Of a stretch of DNA of 64,000 nt, positions 8,582-17,163 are shown piece after piece. The notes below the pieces were generated by a model. The model saw only the letters and a list, made by a program, of their open reading frames with translations, was not told the origin of the DNA and did no database searches. Made by a program: the position numbers and the translations under genes. Source of the DNA: Methylomarinum sp. Ch1-1 (lineage in GTDB: Bacteria > Pseudomonadota > Gammaproteobacteria > Methylococcales > Methylomonadaceae); contig NZ_CP157743.1 of the NCBI RefSeq assembly GCF_030717995.2, positions 2,754,501-2,818,500 on the forward strand, in the 5' to 3' direction. The first letter of the stretch is position 1, and each line of letters opens with the position of its first letter.

Positions 8582-10822
8582 ATGGATATTGCTCTGCAGA
8601 GCGAAACCAAACGCGATTTCGTTCCTATTTTCTTGTTTACGTTTACATTATTCCTCAGCGCTTCTTTGATGTTCGTTCTGCAGCCGATGTTTGGCAAGGC
8701 GCTGCTGCCATTATTGGGCGGGGCCGCTTCGGTCTGGAATACCTGTATGGTTTTTTATCAGAGTATTCTATTCCTCGGCTATTTCTATGCCCACATACTC
8801 GCCAATCATTTCAGCAAAAATCGACAGATATTGATACACGGCAGTTTGTTGATGCTCAGTCTGAGCTTCCTGCCGATCGGTATCTGGGCAAACGGTTCGC
8901 CGCCCAGCGAACAAAACCCTACGCCTTGGTTATTGACCGTACTGCTCGTCTCGATCGGTTTGCCGTTTTTCATTTTGTCGACCACTTCGCCGTTGCTGCA
9001 AAAATGGTTTTCGAAGATAGGCCATAAAACCAGCGATGATCCGTATTATCTATCGATCGCCAGCAACACCGGCAGCTTGGTCGCGCTGTTGAGTTATCCG
9101 TTTTTGCTCGAACCGAGCATCGGCTTGACGGATCAGCAGCAGTTTTGGAGCACCGGCTTCTTATTGCTTTGCGCCTTCATCACCTTATGCATGATGACAT
9201 TAAAACATCAAGGTCGTTCGGAGCGGCGGGAATATCAGCCAACGACGACGTTGACCACTCAACCCGATCTGTGGTTGAAGCTGCGCTGGCTGTTTTTATC
9301 CTTCGTCCCCTCCAGTCTGTTATTAGGCACGACCAACTATATCAGCATCGATATCGCTTCGGTGCCGTTACTGTGGGTCATCCCGCTGGCATTGTATTTG
9401 CTTTCCTTCATCATCGTTTTTTCAAGCTATAGCAGCGTGTTTCACAAAGGCTTCGTGTTGATCCAGCCTTGGTTGATTACGTCGTTTTTGATTTATTATT
9501 TTTCCGGTCAGAAACTCGCTGATTTTGGCCTGGAATTGGCGTTTCATCTGTTGGTGTTTTTTGTCTCCATCATGGTTTGTCATGGCGAATTCGCGCACAA
9601 GCGCCCCGCGCCGCAACACCTGACCCAGTATTATCTGATCATGTCTTTCGGCGGCATGTTGGGCGGGGCATTCAACAATTTTGTCGTGCCGTTTATTTTT
9701 GACTCGTTCTATGAGTATCCGCTGATGATTATCGTCGCGTTGATGTTGAATCCGACCAATAAATCCAAACGTTTTACCCTAGATGGGCGCTGGGCCAGCA
9801 TCATCCTGTCGCTATATTTAGTGTTTTTCGGTACGGTTTTTTACCTTAACTTCGAAGAATCGATCGACGAGCTGATACTCGGCTTAGTGATCATTGCCGT
9901 CGTCGCCAATTATTTCATCTTTCACAAAAACCTGCTTTATTTGGCCTTGTACAGCGGCGTAATCGCCTCCTGCACCACGACCTCGACGGCTCGACTGGCA
10001 AGCGATCGCGTGCTTTATCAGGACAGAAATTTTTATGGTGTGTTGTCGATCAAGAAAACCCTGGCCGAGAACGTCGGCGAAGGCATTGTAAGGCATGAGA
10101 TTTACAGCGGTTCCACCGAACATGGCGCACAAGTGCGTAGTGAGAATCTGCTATGCACGCCGGTCAGTTATTATGGTCGACAGGGGCCGATCGGCCAGTT
10201 ATTCAGCCGATACGATGGACTCAACGCAGACTGGCGGGTCGGCATCGTCGGCCTCGGTAGCGGCGCTTTAGGCGGTTATGCGAAAAAAGGGCAATATTGG
10301 CGATTCTACGAATTGAATCCGGCGGTCGTCGATGTCGCGACCAAGCCGGAATATTTCAACTTTTTAAGCCGCTGCGTAGCTCATTACGATATACAGGTGG
10401 GCGATGCCAGGCTGGTGCTGGAACAAGAGCAGCAGCCGCCGTTCGATCTGCTGGTGATCGATGCGTTTACCTCGGATTCGATCCCCACCCATTTATTGAC
10501 CCGCGAGGCGCTTGAGCTGTACTTTTCCAGGTTGAACGATAATGGCTTGCTGGCTTTTCATATCTCTAATCGCTATCTGGAACTGAAGAAGGTGTTGGCG
10601 GATCATGCCCAAAAACTGGGGCTAAGCGCATTGATACAGGAATTCAGGCCGGAACGTAAAATTCCGCTGACCAACCGTTCTGACTGGGTCGTGTTGGCTA
10701 GAAATTCCGCTGCGCTGCAACCATTGTTGGAAAGTCAGGCTGCTCGCTGGCATAGCCTCGCGGTCGCGGAGATTCGGCCATGGACTGATGACTTCACCAG
10801 TCTTGTCAGTATCTGGAAATGA
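8582..10822 (+). CDS. Fused multi-helix membrane protein / spermidine-synthase-like domain
   Basis: This 746-residue protein has about 12 hydrophobic helices in residues 15-480 and a soluble C-terminal Rossmann domain. The nucleotide-binding loop GIVGLGSGALGGYA is near residue 555. The acidic strand LLVIDAFTSDSIPTHLL near 623 matches the catalytic region of aminopropyltransferases. Proteins of this layout are annotated as fused MFS/spermidine synthase; their substrate is not established, and a true polyamine role is uncertain because such membrane fusions often lack polyamine-pocket residues. It is monocistronic, with repeats upstream and a convergent gene downstream. Confidence 0.8.
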   Translation: MDIALQSETKRDFVPIFLFTFTLFLSASLMFVLQPMFGKALLPLLGGAASVWNTCMVFYQSILFLGYFYAHILANHFSKNRQILIHGSLLMLSLSFLPIGIWANGSPPSEQNPTPWLLTVLLVSIGLPFFILSTTSPLLQKWFSKIGHKTSDDPYYLSIASNTGSLVALLSYPFLLEPSIGLTDQQQFWSTGFLLLCAFITLCMMTLKHQGRSERREYQPTTTLTTQPDLWLKLRWLFLSFVPSSLLLGTTNYISIDIASVPLLWVIPLALYLLSFIIVFSSYSSVFHKGFVLIQPWLITSFLIYYFSGQKLADFGLELAFHLLVFFVSIMVCHGEFAHKRPAPQHLTQYYLIMSFGGMLGGAFNNFVVPFIFDSFYEYPLMIIVALMLNPTNKSKRFTLDGRWASIILSLYLVFFGTVFYLNFEESIDELILGLVIIAVVANYFIFHKNLLYLALYSGVIASCTTTSTARLASDRVLYQDRNFYGVLSIKKTLAENVGEGIVRHEIYSGSTEHGAQVRSENLLCTPVSYYGRQGPIGQLFSRYDGLNADWRVGIVGLGSGALGGYAKKGQYWRFYELNPAVVDVATKPEYFNFLSRCVAHYDIQVGDARLVLEQEQQPPFDLLVIDAFTSDSIPTHLLTREALELYFSRLNDNGLLAFHISNRYLELKKVLADHAQKLGLSALIQEFRPERKIPLTNRSDWVVLARNSAALQPLLESQAARWHSLAVAEIRPWTDDFTSLVSIWK

Positions 10823-10850
10823 AGCATGGCCGCAAGCATGTCGCCGGCAA

Positions 10851-11237
10851 TTAACGGCATGCCAGTTGATAATCGACAAAGTCGTTCAGCAGCCTTAATT
10901 GTTCGTCGCCCGGTGCGATCTTTGCCAGCTTATAAAGGCGTTTTTTGGCCGGCAATAGCTGTTTTTGCGCGAGCAACTGCGATATTTCCCGACGTTGTCG
11001 GTCTAGCAAAAAATCGCCTAAGGCGGCGGCCAGCGGCGTTTTTTTTAGAGACTGAGCATGAGCCAGCGATTGCAGGCCGAGCTCGGCATTGTTTTCTTGG
11101 CAATGACGTATCGCCCTGAACAAGTAATCCCGGGCGCCTCGTTCGGCTGCTGCGGCGTGGCTTAAATCGCTCCGGCAGCGCGGGCATAACGACACAGAGC
11201 GCAAACGAGCGTTACAACAGGGGCAGCGTTCCATCAT
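10851..11237 (-). CDS. Small zinc-ribbon protein, last gene of the Hsp70 operon
   Basis: This 128-residue protein opens with CPCC and, 13 residues on, CPRC, a four-cysteine treble-clef or zinc-ribbon pattern. The rest is charged helical sequence resembling a degenerate TPR or coiled coil. Its ATG overlaps the Hsp70 stop by 4 bp (ATGA), so it is translated with that operon. The position suggests a co-factor or client adaptor of the specialised chaperone, which is inference. I recognise no named family. Confidence 0.7.
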   Translation of the reverse strand: MMERCPCCNARLRSVSLCPRCRSDLSHAAAAERGARDYLFRAIRHCQENNAELGLQSLAHAQSLKKTPLAAALGDFLLDRQRREISQLLAQKQLLPAKKRLYKLAKIAPGDEQLRLLNDFVDYQLACR

Positions 11238-12994
11238 GACTCCAGATAATAGAGGATGTCGTTCAGTTGTTCGGCCGGCTGTTCCAAGCCTTCGAGATCA
11301 CCCCGTTCGATGCAAGCGGCGATGATTTCGATTAGCTCCTCCATGTCTTCCTTGTCTTCAGCCGAGACGCGTCCGAACAGTCCTTCGGCTTTGCGAATCA
11401 ATTCCCGGGCGGCAATGATTTCCGGGGCGGGTGTTGGTTCGGCCGATGCTTGATCTTTATGCGCCTCCGGGTCTGATTCGAGCTGGCCGAATAAGGAGGT
11501 AATGCGCTGTTTGGCTAAATCCATCGAGCTGCCTTCGAAGCGGGCCAGCGCGTTTTTGATCGTGATCGATTTCTCCAGGCCGGTCGCTTTCTCCCGGGCC
11601 GACACATGCAGCATGCCGTTCAAATCGAGCTCCAGAGTCAGCGTGATGATGTTACCGGCTTCGACATCGCGCAGACCTTCGACCCAGAATTCGCCGATTT
11701 TGATATTGTTCAGCGCATCGGGCTCTTCGCCCTGGTAGATCGTGATTTCGACCGCCTCCTGTCCGTCATGGCTGGTCATGAAGGCCTCGGTCTTGCGGAT
11801 AGGCAAGGCGCTGTTCTTATGGATCAGCGGCACGTACATATAGGGATAATACTGACCGTTCAACGTGCCTATCGCTTGGGTGCCGTAGCTATAAGGGGTG
11901 ACGTCGACCAAAACGGTCTCGACCTGTTGACCGGCGATCATCGCCGCCTGCGTTGCCGCCCCCAGCGCCACGCATAATTCGGGATCGACTTCGCCGTGCG
12001 CTTCGAAGCCGAATTCATTGAGCAGACGTTCGCGTATGCACGGTGTGCGTGTGGAGCCGCCAACCAGGATGATGTCGTCGATATCGGAGGTGATCATTTT
12101 GGCGTCTTTCAACGCGATATGCATCGCATCCATCGTCGCATCGATATAGTCTTCGATCATCTCCTCGTATTCCATACGCGAAAGTTCCACCGCCAAATTA
12201 ATCGCGGAGCCGTCCTTTTCCAATAGATATTCTTCCTCGATCTTGACGTAAGGCTGGTCGGACAGCTGCAATTTGGCCTGTTCCGCCGCCCGAGTCAGGC
12301 GCGCCATTGCCTTGCTGTTGCCGCGCGCATCGACTTGATGGCTTTGTTTTAGGCGGCTCAACAGAAAGTCTACGATTTGCTGGTCGAAATCGTCGCCGCC
12401 GAGATGATTATCGCCGTGACTGGCCAAGACTTCGACCACGCCGGCTTGCACACTGACGACCGAAACATCGAAAGTACCGCCGCCCAGGTCGTAAACTAGC
12501 ATCTGTTTGGCCTCGCTTTGCTTGGCGCCGTAGGCCAATGCCGCCGCAGTCGGTTCGTTGATCATGCGCACGACTTCCAGTCCGGCAATTTGTCCGGCTT
12601 CCCGCGTAGCCTGACGTTGAGCGTCCGAAAAATAAGCCGGCACCGTGATCACCGCCTTGTCGACAACGCGGCCTAGTTGCTGCTCGGCGATCGCCTTCAA
12701 GCGTTTCAGGATGAGAGCGGAAATCTCCTGAGGCGTGTAGCTTTGACCGTTCAGCGCTATTCGGGTGTCTTGCCCCATCAGGCGTTTGATCGATTTGACC
12801 GTGCGTTCGGGATAAACCAAATATTGGTTTCTGGCGGTCTCGCCAACCATCAGCGTACCGTTATCATCGATGCCGACGAAGGAAGGCAGAATTTTTTGGC
12901 CCTGGTCGGCGATGACTTGCGCGATACCGTTTTCGACGTACGCGACTTCCGAATTGGTGGTGCCTAGATCGATACCGATAATTGTTTCATTCAT
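11234..12994 (-). CDS. Short Hsp70 (DnaK/HscC-like) chaperone
   Basis: This 586-residue Hsp70 is about 50 residues shorter than DnaK. The ATPase domain is complete: GIDLGTTNS at 7-15, NEPTAAALAYG, DLGGGTFDVSVV and VLVGGSTRTP are all present. The substrate domain begins after VLVDVTPYSYG, where canonical DnaK has DVTPLSLG. The helical lid is short and acidic, and the C-terminal EEVD-like tail is missing. It sits in a coupled operon with its own J-domain protein and GrpE, overlapping both neighbours by 4 bp. This implies a dedicated chaperone machine rather than the housekeeping DnaK, which should be elsewhere. Confidence 0.9.
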   Translation of the reverse strand: MNETIIGIDLGTTNSEVAYVENGIAQVIADQGQKILPSFVGIDDNGTLMVGETARNQYLVYPERTVKSIKRLMGQDTRIALNGQSYTPQEISALILKRLKAIAEQQLGRVVDKAVITVPAYFSDAQRQATREAGQIAGLEVVRMINEPTAAALAYGAKQSEAKQMLVYDLGGGTFDVSVVSVQAGVVEVLASHGDNHLGGDDFDQQIVDFLLSRLKQSHQVDARGNSKAMARLTRAAEQAKLQLSDQPYVKIEEEYLLEKDGSAINLAVELSRMEYEEMIEDYIDATMDAMHIALKDAKMITSDIDDIILVGGSTRTPCIRERLLNEFGFEAHGEVDPELCVALGAATQAAMIAGQQVETVLVDVTPYSYGTQAIGTLNGQYYPYMYVPLIHKNSALPIRKTEAFMTSHDGQEAVEITIYQGEEPDALNNIKIGEFWVEGLRDVEAGNIITLTLELDLNGMLHVSAREKATGLEKSITIKNALARFEGSSMDLAKQRITSLFGQLESDPEAHKDQASAEPTPAPEIIAARELIRKAEGLFGRVSAEDKEDMEELIEIIAACIERGDLEGLEQPAEQLNDILYYLES

Positions 12995-13662
12995 AATGTT
13001 TTCACTGGGGAATGGATTTTGTTCACTTTGACTTCGGCGAGCCTCAAGACCTCATCCTCGAACAGAAAACCTGGGCGTAGCTGTTCTAGGACGATACCGT
13101 TTTGCATCAGCGGATCATGGGCTATCGCCACCGCATTCATCGTTTTCGGATCCAGAGGTTTGCCGACGCAGTCGATCGCTTTTACCCGGTAGCGCAGTAA
13201 TAATTGTTCAAAACGTTTCAGCGTGATCGATTGTCCCTCTCTAATGCCTTCGATAAAGCGTATGTCTTTGGGTTTGGAATGCCGGAATAACGCGTTGACC
13301 GGTTGATAATTGTCAAGAACTTCGACACTGGTCACCAAGCGTTCATAGATATCGACCAGCTCCAATAACAGCGTCCGGCGGGTGTCGTGACGCTGCCGTT
13401 CCAGCAGTTCGCTGTGGCGACCAAGTTCCGCCGATAAGGCTTTATTATCCTGCCGCAGCGTGTCTAAGGCCTGGCTCAAGCTATCCAGCGTGTTTTTAAA
13501 CTGTCTGGATTCGCTTTTAACTTCGGTTTTCAATCCGGCCATTTCACCGAGCAGGGTCTGTAAGTCCGGATATTCCGCGCCACTGAAATCTTCTGTACGG
13601 CTTTGTTCCAAATAATGGCGGAATTCTTCTAATAATTCGCTGTTCTGAGCGTCGGTCGTCAT
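12991..13662 (-). CDS. GrpE-family nucleotide exchange factor
   Basis: This 223-residue protein has a long predicted coiled coil (residues 40-110). A C-terminal beta domain from about residue 165 contains GKPLDPKTMNAVAI and ends PGFLFEDEVLRLAEVKVNK, the GrpE hallmark region. It should release ADP from the adjacent Hsp70. The N-terminal extension is longer and more acidic than in housekeeping GrpE. It overlaps the J-protein stop and the Hsp70 start by 4 bp each. Confidence 0.85.
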   Translation of the reverse strand: MTTDAQNSELLEEFRHYLEQSRTEDFSGAEYPDLQTLLGEMAGLKTEVKSESRQFKNTLDSLSQALDTLRQDNKALSAELGRHSELLERQRHDTRRTLLLELVDIYERLVTSVEVLDNYQPVNALFRHSKPKDIRFIEGIREGQSITLKRFEQLLLRYRVKAIDCVGKPLDPKTMNAVAIAHDPLMQNGIVLEQLRPGFLFEDEVLRLAEVKVNKIHSPVKTL

Positions 13663-14015
13663 GATTGATCGTTATCGGTTAAGGTGTTCAGCAAACTGGC
13701 GTCATCCAGTCCGGCATCTAACAGTTTACGCAATTTCTCAGGGTCAATGCGAATGTCGGCCGCCGTCTCCAAAGCCTGATCCAGCAGCGCATCGAAGTCG
13801 GCCTCCGGCAGACTGAACAGTTCATAGCGCAGTCTGCTGTGATGATCCTTGATAGCTTCATAGGCTTGCTTGATGCGCCGGAAATTTTCCGGGTCGCGAT
13901 CCGGCGGGTAGTTTTTGACCTGATGCAAATAAGCCTGTTTGATTTGAGCATCGTCGGCATCAGCGCTGACGGCCAATATTTGATACGGTGTTTTCATCGT
14001 TAATGAAATGTTCAA
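13659..14015 (-). CDS. J-domain protein with PPD in place of HPD
   Basis: This 118-residue protein has an N-terminal J-domain (residues 8-65: YQILAVSADADDAQIKQAY, then a helix ending in RRIKQAYEAI) and a short unrelated C-terminal helix region. The loop that should read HPD reads P37-P38-D39; the codons are CCG CCG GAT, so this is direct observation. In known J proteins the His is needed to stimulate Hsp70 ATPase. It has no Gly/Phe, zinc-finger or CTD regions. The start at 14015 overlaps the TPR gene stop by 4 bp; an internal ATG seven codons in is possible. It may be a regulatory J-like protein or may work with a compensating Hsp70. Confidence 0.85.
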   Translation of the reverse strand: MNISLTMKTPYQILAVSADADDAQIKQAYLHQVKNYPPDRDPENFRRIKQAYEAIKDHHSRLRYELFSLPEADFDALLDQALETAADIRIDPEKLRKLLDAGLDDASLLNTLTDNDQS

Positions 14016-16474
14016 AATGGAAAACGGAAAGAGCGGGAGGGTGGCTGGGCTACTTCGAAAAAGCTCAGCACCCGTTCGACACTGACGCCTAAATCCACGC
14101 CCAATTCATCTGCGGCTCTAAGCATCAATAAGGCGGTGAATAAATTGGGTTCATTCATGATCGCCGATAATAGCGTGTCGCTATCGGTGGTTGATTGATT
14201 TAAATCGCTGACGAGTCTTTCCGGCGATATTTTCTTGAACAGCGTTGCCATTTTTTTGTTGATTTGAGCCAGTACTTCGTCCGGCACCTGGGCAAACAAT
14301 TGTTCGATCGAGTCCGCGGACCTATGTTGATCATAGACGTCGAGCATCGGTTCCAGTTCCGGGTAGGCTAGATGATAACGGTTAAGGTAGGGCTCGATCA
14401 GCGCCCTGGCGCGCAGGTTTTTTTCCGCTTTCGCCTTGTCGAGATTGACCGTTAGACGGTGTGCTTGCATGGCGTCGCAGCGAGTTGGGTCGCCCTGGCT
14501 ATCGGCAAATATCTGATAATAGACCCAGATCGGATTTGCCGACGGCTCTGGCGCGCATTCTGAGCAGAATCGCAGTAATTCGAAATGGCCGATCGTTTCC
14601 AGGGTTTGGCAAAGACTTAACAGCAAGTCTTCGTTAGCATCCAGTTGCGTCAGCGATTTTTTCACCGGTTCCTTGATCTTTTCCAGGGCTTTGCAAAGCA
14701 ATGTCCGTCTGCCAGGCAGCGCGCCGTATTGTCGCAGTTGCTGGTTCAACCTGCTCAGTTCCTTTGCCGACAGTCGATAATCCTTGGCCGTAGGCAATGC
14801 CTGTGACAGGGTCGCCATCGGCAAGCCGCATAACTGCGCCTCGACGACGACCTGAAAATGCATGTTGACAGGGTCGCTATGCAGCTTAGTCAGCGTTTCT
14901 GCCAGCAATTGTAGGCCTTGCGTTTGATCTCCGTCTGCGAAACAGAGCAGTGCGCGCAACAATTGCGTTTCTAGAGTCTTAGATTTTCCGCCCTTCAGCG
15001 CTTCGGCCTGCCGGATTTCCTGATCGGCCAGAGAATATTTATTGTTTTTCAGAAGCTTGCGGGCGTGATTTAAATGGCCATTGAGCAGAGTTTGCTGAGC
15101 GAAACGGTTCAATGGGTCGATTTGCAGTATTCTGTTCGCGTAGTGTACGGTTTTTTTATAGGCTTTGTGATGAATTGCGGCCTCGATTGCCAGCGTTAAC
15201 AGCTCGATGTCTTCCGGAAACTTGGCCAGGGCCTTCGTCAGCCAGGCCTTCTGGCGATCGGCTGTTTCCTTGCTTTGGCCATAATAACGGACAATTTCCA
15301 GCAGGCAGTTCCGGTCGTTCGGGTCATATTCCAGGCTTTCCATCCGTAACTGGCTGGCCAGTTCCGGGCCTTCCTGATTTTCGGCCATGTGACGCAGTAT
15401 CAGCGCGATTTTCAGATCGCTGTTGCCGTCCGGATTATGCCGTAACAGGTCGATGCAGTTTCGCCAGTGTGACTCGGCCGCTTGATGCCTATGTTCCCGT
15501 TCGTAAGTCAGCGCCTTGAGTCGATGATGTTGATAATCATCGATCGTCCCGAAATGTTTCTGATACGGTTTTAGTCCGGCCGGATAACGCGGCAACATCG
15601 CTAGACAGTAGCGTTGCGTCAGTTCGGCGCCGAACAACGATTGAAATTGCAGGGCCAGGGTGAATTTAGCCTTATCGTTCAGCTTGTCCGCTTGTTTGCA
15701 CAGAGCGTCCAACAGCTTGAGCTGTTCGCTCTTGAGGCCGATGACATCGCCCAGCAGCTGGCGTCGATGCGAATCCAGATTCGCCAGCTGCCGGGCCAAC
15801 ACGGCGCCATGATAGCCGCAAATCTGCAATAATTTAGCGCTGTTTGCATAAGGCGAATGTGGCGGTATCCTGTTCAGCAACGACCTTGCTTCGGCTGGCG
15901 AATGCGAGGCCGTTTTGCAGGCCTTTACCAAGCTGCGCAAATCCCTGAATGCGGAACGGTAAGGAAGCTGTTGCAGCGCTTCCAGCATGCCGTCCAGATC
16001 TCGCGCCTGCAGCGCGAGTTGTACGCGATTAAGGTGGCTGGTGAAAACCGAATCCTCCGGTAATGCTTGCTGCAACCGGGGCAGCCGTGTCAAGATCAGT
16101 AAACCCAGTACCGCGGCCAGCTCAGGATAGTCCCTATCCAGTTGTTGCGCGGTCAATTGTTTGACTCTCTGTTGAAGTTTCGTCTGATTATTGCTTAAGA
16201 TCAGCCACAGCAGGTAACGGTCAAAAGCCTGATAGGGGGGCGGGGAATGTCGGGCATGATTTTCCCATAAGACCAGCGCTTCCCTGATCATTTCCCGGCC
16301 GGCGAAACTTTTCGCGCGTTGCAGATAACAATGGGCCAGCTGCCGATGGCAGTCTTCGTTGTCGCCTTGTTGCAACAGTTTTTTATACAACGCGATGGCT
16401 TCCTGATAATGACCGGCATTGGCTTCGGTTCGGGCTTTTTGTTGCAAGGTATTGTCGGCGGTCATGGGCATCAT
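14012..16474 (-). CDS. Large TPR-repeat protein, first gene of the Hsp70 operon
   Basis: This 820-residue, mostly helical, cytoplasmic protein has no signal peptide. Recognisable TPR units include residues 6-40 (EANAGHYQEAIALYKKLL), around 330-370 and around 440-520 (ILQIDPLNRFAQQTLLNGHL). It heads the operon TPR - J - GrpE - Hsp70 - zinc ribbon, with a 4 bp overlap at each junction. TPR arrays bind peptides and chaperone tails, so it could present clients to the Hsp70; that is inference. The start is ATG 16474, with a second ATG three codons on. Confidence 0.75.
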   Translation of the reverse strand: MMPMTADNTLQQKARTEANAGHYQEAIALYKKLLQQGDNEDCHRQLAHCYLQRAKSFAGREMIREALVLWENHARHSPPPYQAFDRYLLWLILSNNQTKLQQRVKQLTAQQLDRDYPELAAVLGLLILTRLPRLQQALPEDSVFTSHLNRVQLALQARDLDGMLEALQQLPYRSAFRDLRSLVKACKTASHSPAEARSLLNRIPPHSPYANSAKLLQICGYHGAVLARQLANLDSHRRQLLGDVIGLKSEQLKLLDALCKQADKLNDKAKFTLALQFQSLFGAELTQRYCLAMLPRYPAGLKPYQKHFGTIDDYQHHRLKALTYEREHRHQAAESHWRNCIDLLRHNPDGNSDLKIALILRHMAENQEGPELASQLRMESLEYDPNDRNCLLEIVRYYGQSKETADRQKAWLTKALAKFPEDIELLTLAIEAAIHHKAYKKTVHYANRILQIDPLNRFAQQTLLNGHLNHARKLLKNNKYSLADQEIRQAEALKGGKSKTLETQLLRALLCFADGDQTQGLQLLAETLTKLHSDPVNMHFQVVVEAQLCGLPMATLSQALPTAKDYRLSAKELSRLNQQLRQYGALPGRRTLLCKALEKIKEPVKKSLTQLDANEDLLLSLCQTLETIGHFELLRFCSECAPEPSANPIWVYYQIFADSQGDPTRCDAMQAHRLTVNLDKAKAEKNLRARALIEPYLNRYHLAYPELEPMLDVYDQHRSADSIEQLFAQVPDEVLAQINKKMATLFKKISPERLVSDLNQSTTDSDTLLSAIMNEPNLFTALLMLRAADELGVDLGVSVERVLSFFEVAQPPSRSFRFPF

Positions 16475-16642
16475 TTAGGGTATGGCGAGCTCGAAGAGTA
16501 CAGGGGAAACGCCGAATAAATTCGTCCCCTTTAATCAGCGCTTCTAGACAGCCATTGTAAATTATTTAGCGTTGAAGCAGAACAATAGGCAAGACCTTTT
16601 TCATCCGCATTTTCTTAGCAATCGATAAATAGGAGGCATGTC

Positions 16643-17116
16643 ATGCGCAAGCGTATCATCACCCCGGAACAACGGGAAACAAGCATCGAGGAACCTCACT
16701 GGCTGAATCTCGAAGAGTTGGCGAAGGTGGAGCTCAGCTCAGAGGATGTGCAACATCCGATTGAAAACGCATTACTGCCCGGGGCGGCTTCAGGTTGGCT
16801 TGCCGCCGTTCCGGGCGAGCAGACGATTCGATTGATCTTCATCGAACCCCAGCGACTCAGGCGCATCAGGCTGAGTTTCGTCGAAACCGAGATCGAGCGC
16901 ACTCAGGAATATGTGTTGCGCTGGTCATCGGATCATGGCGAGTCTTTTCAAGAGATTGTTAGACAACAGTGGCATTTCAGTCCCCAGGGATCGACTCATC
17001 AAATCGAGGATCATGTTGTCGAACTGGCCGAGGTTTCGGTGCTCGAGTTGAATATCAAACCGGATATCAGCGGAGGCCGAGCGCTCGCCTCGCTGGCCTT
17101 GCTGCGGCTGGCCTGA
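16643..17116 (+). CDS. Small protein with a discoidin (F5/8 type C)-like beta domain
   Basis: This 157-residue soluble protein has no signal peptide. Residues 35-155 have alternating strands with AASGWLAAVPGEQTIRLIF, RRIRLSF and a C-terminal VSVLELNIKPDISGG, a pattern typical of galactose-binding or discoidin-like jelly rolls. GGAGG just upstream (16631-16635) supports ATG 16643. It is transcribed divergently from the chaperone operon and convergently with the RND genes. No function is assigned. Confidence 0.6.
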   Translation: MRKRIITPEQRETSIEEPHWLNLEELAKVELSSEDVQHPIENALLPGAASGWLAAVPGEQTIRLIFIEPQRLRRIRLSFVETEIERTQEYVLRWSSDHGESFQEIVRQQWHFSPQGSTHQIEDHVVELAEVSVLELNIKPDISGGRALASLALLRLA

Positions 17117-17124
17117 AGCAACCT

Positions 17125-17160
17125 CGGGTTAACGTAACCCGGTACTGGACATGCTTTTTT
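17125..17160 (+). terminator. Hairpin between convergent genes
   Basis: A perfect 7 bp stem CGGGTTA/TAACCCG (loop ACG, 17125-17141) lies between the stop codons of two convergent genes, with a T6 tract ending at 17160. The T-run is 13 bases from the stem, so this is a weak terminator candidate. Confidence 0.4.
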
Positions 17161-17163
17161 AGG

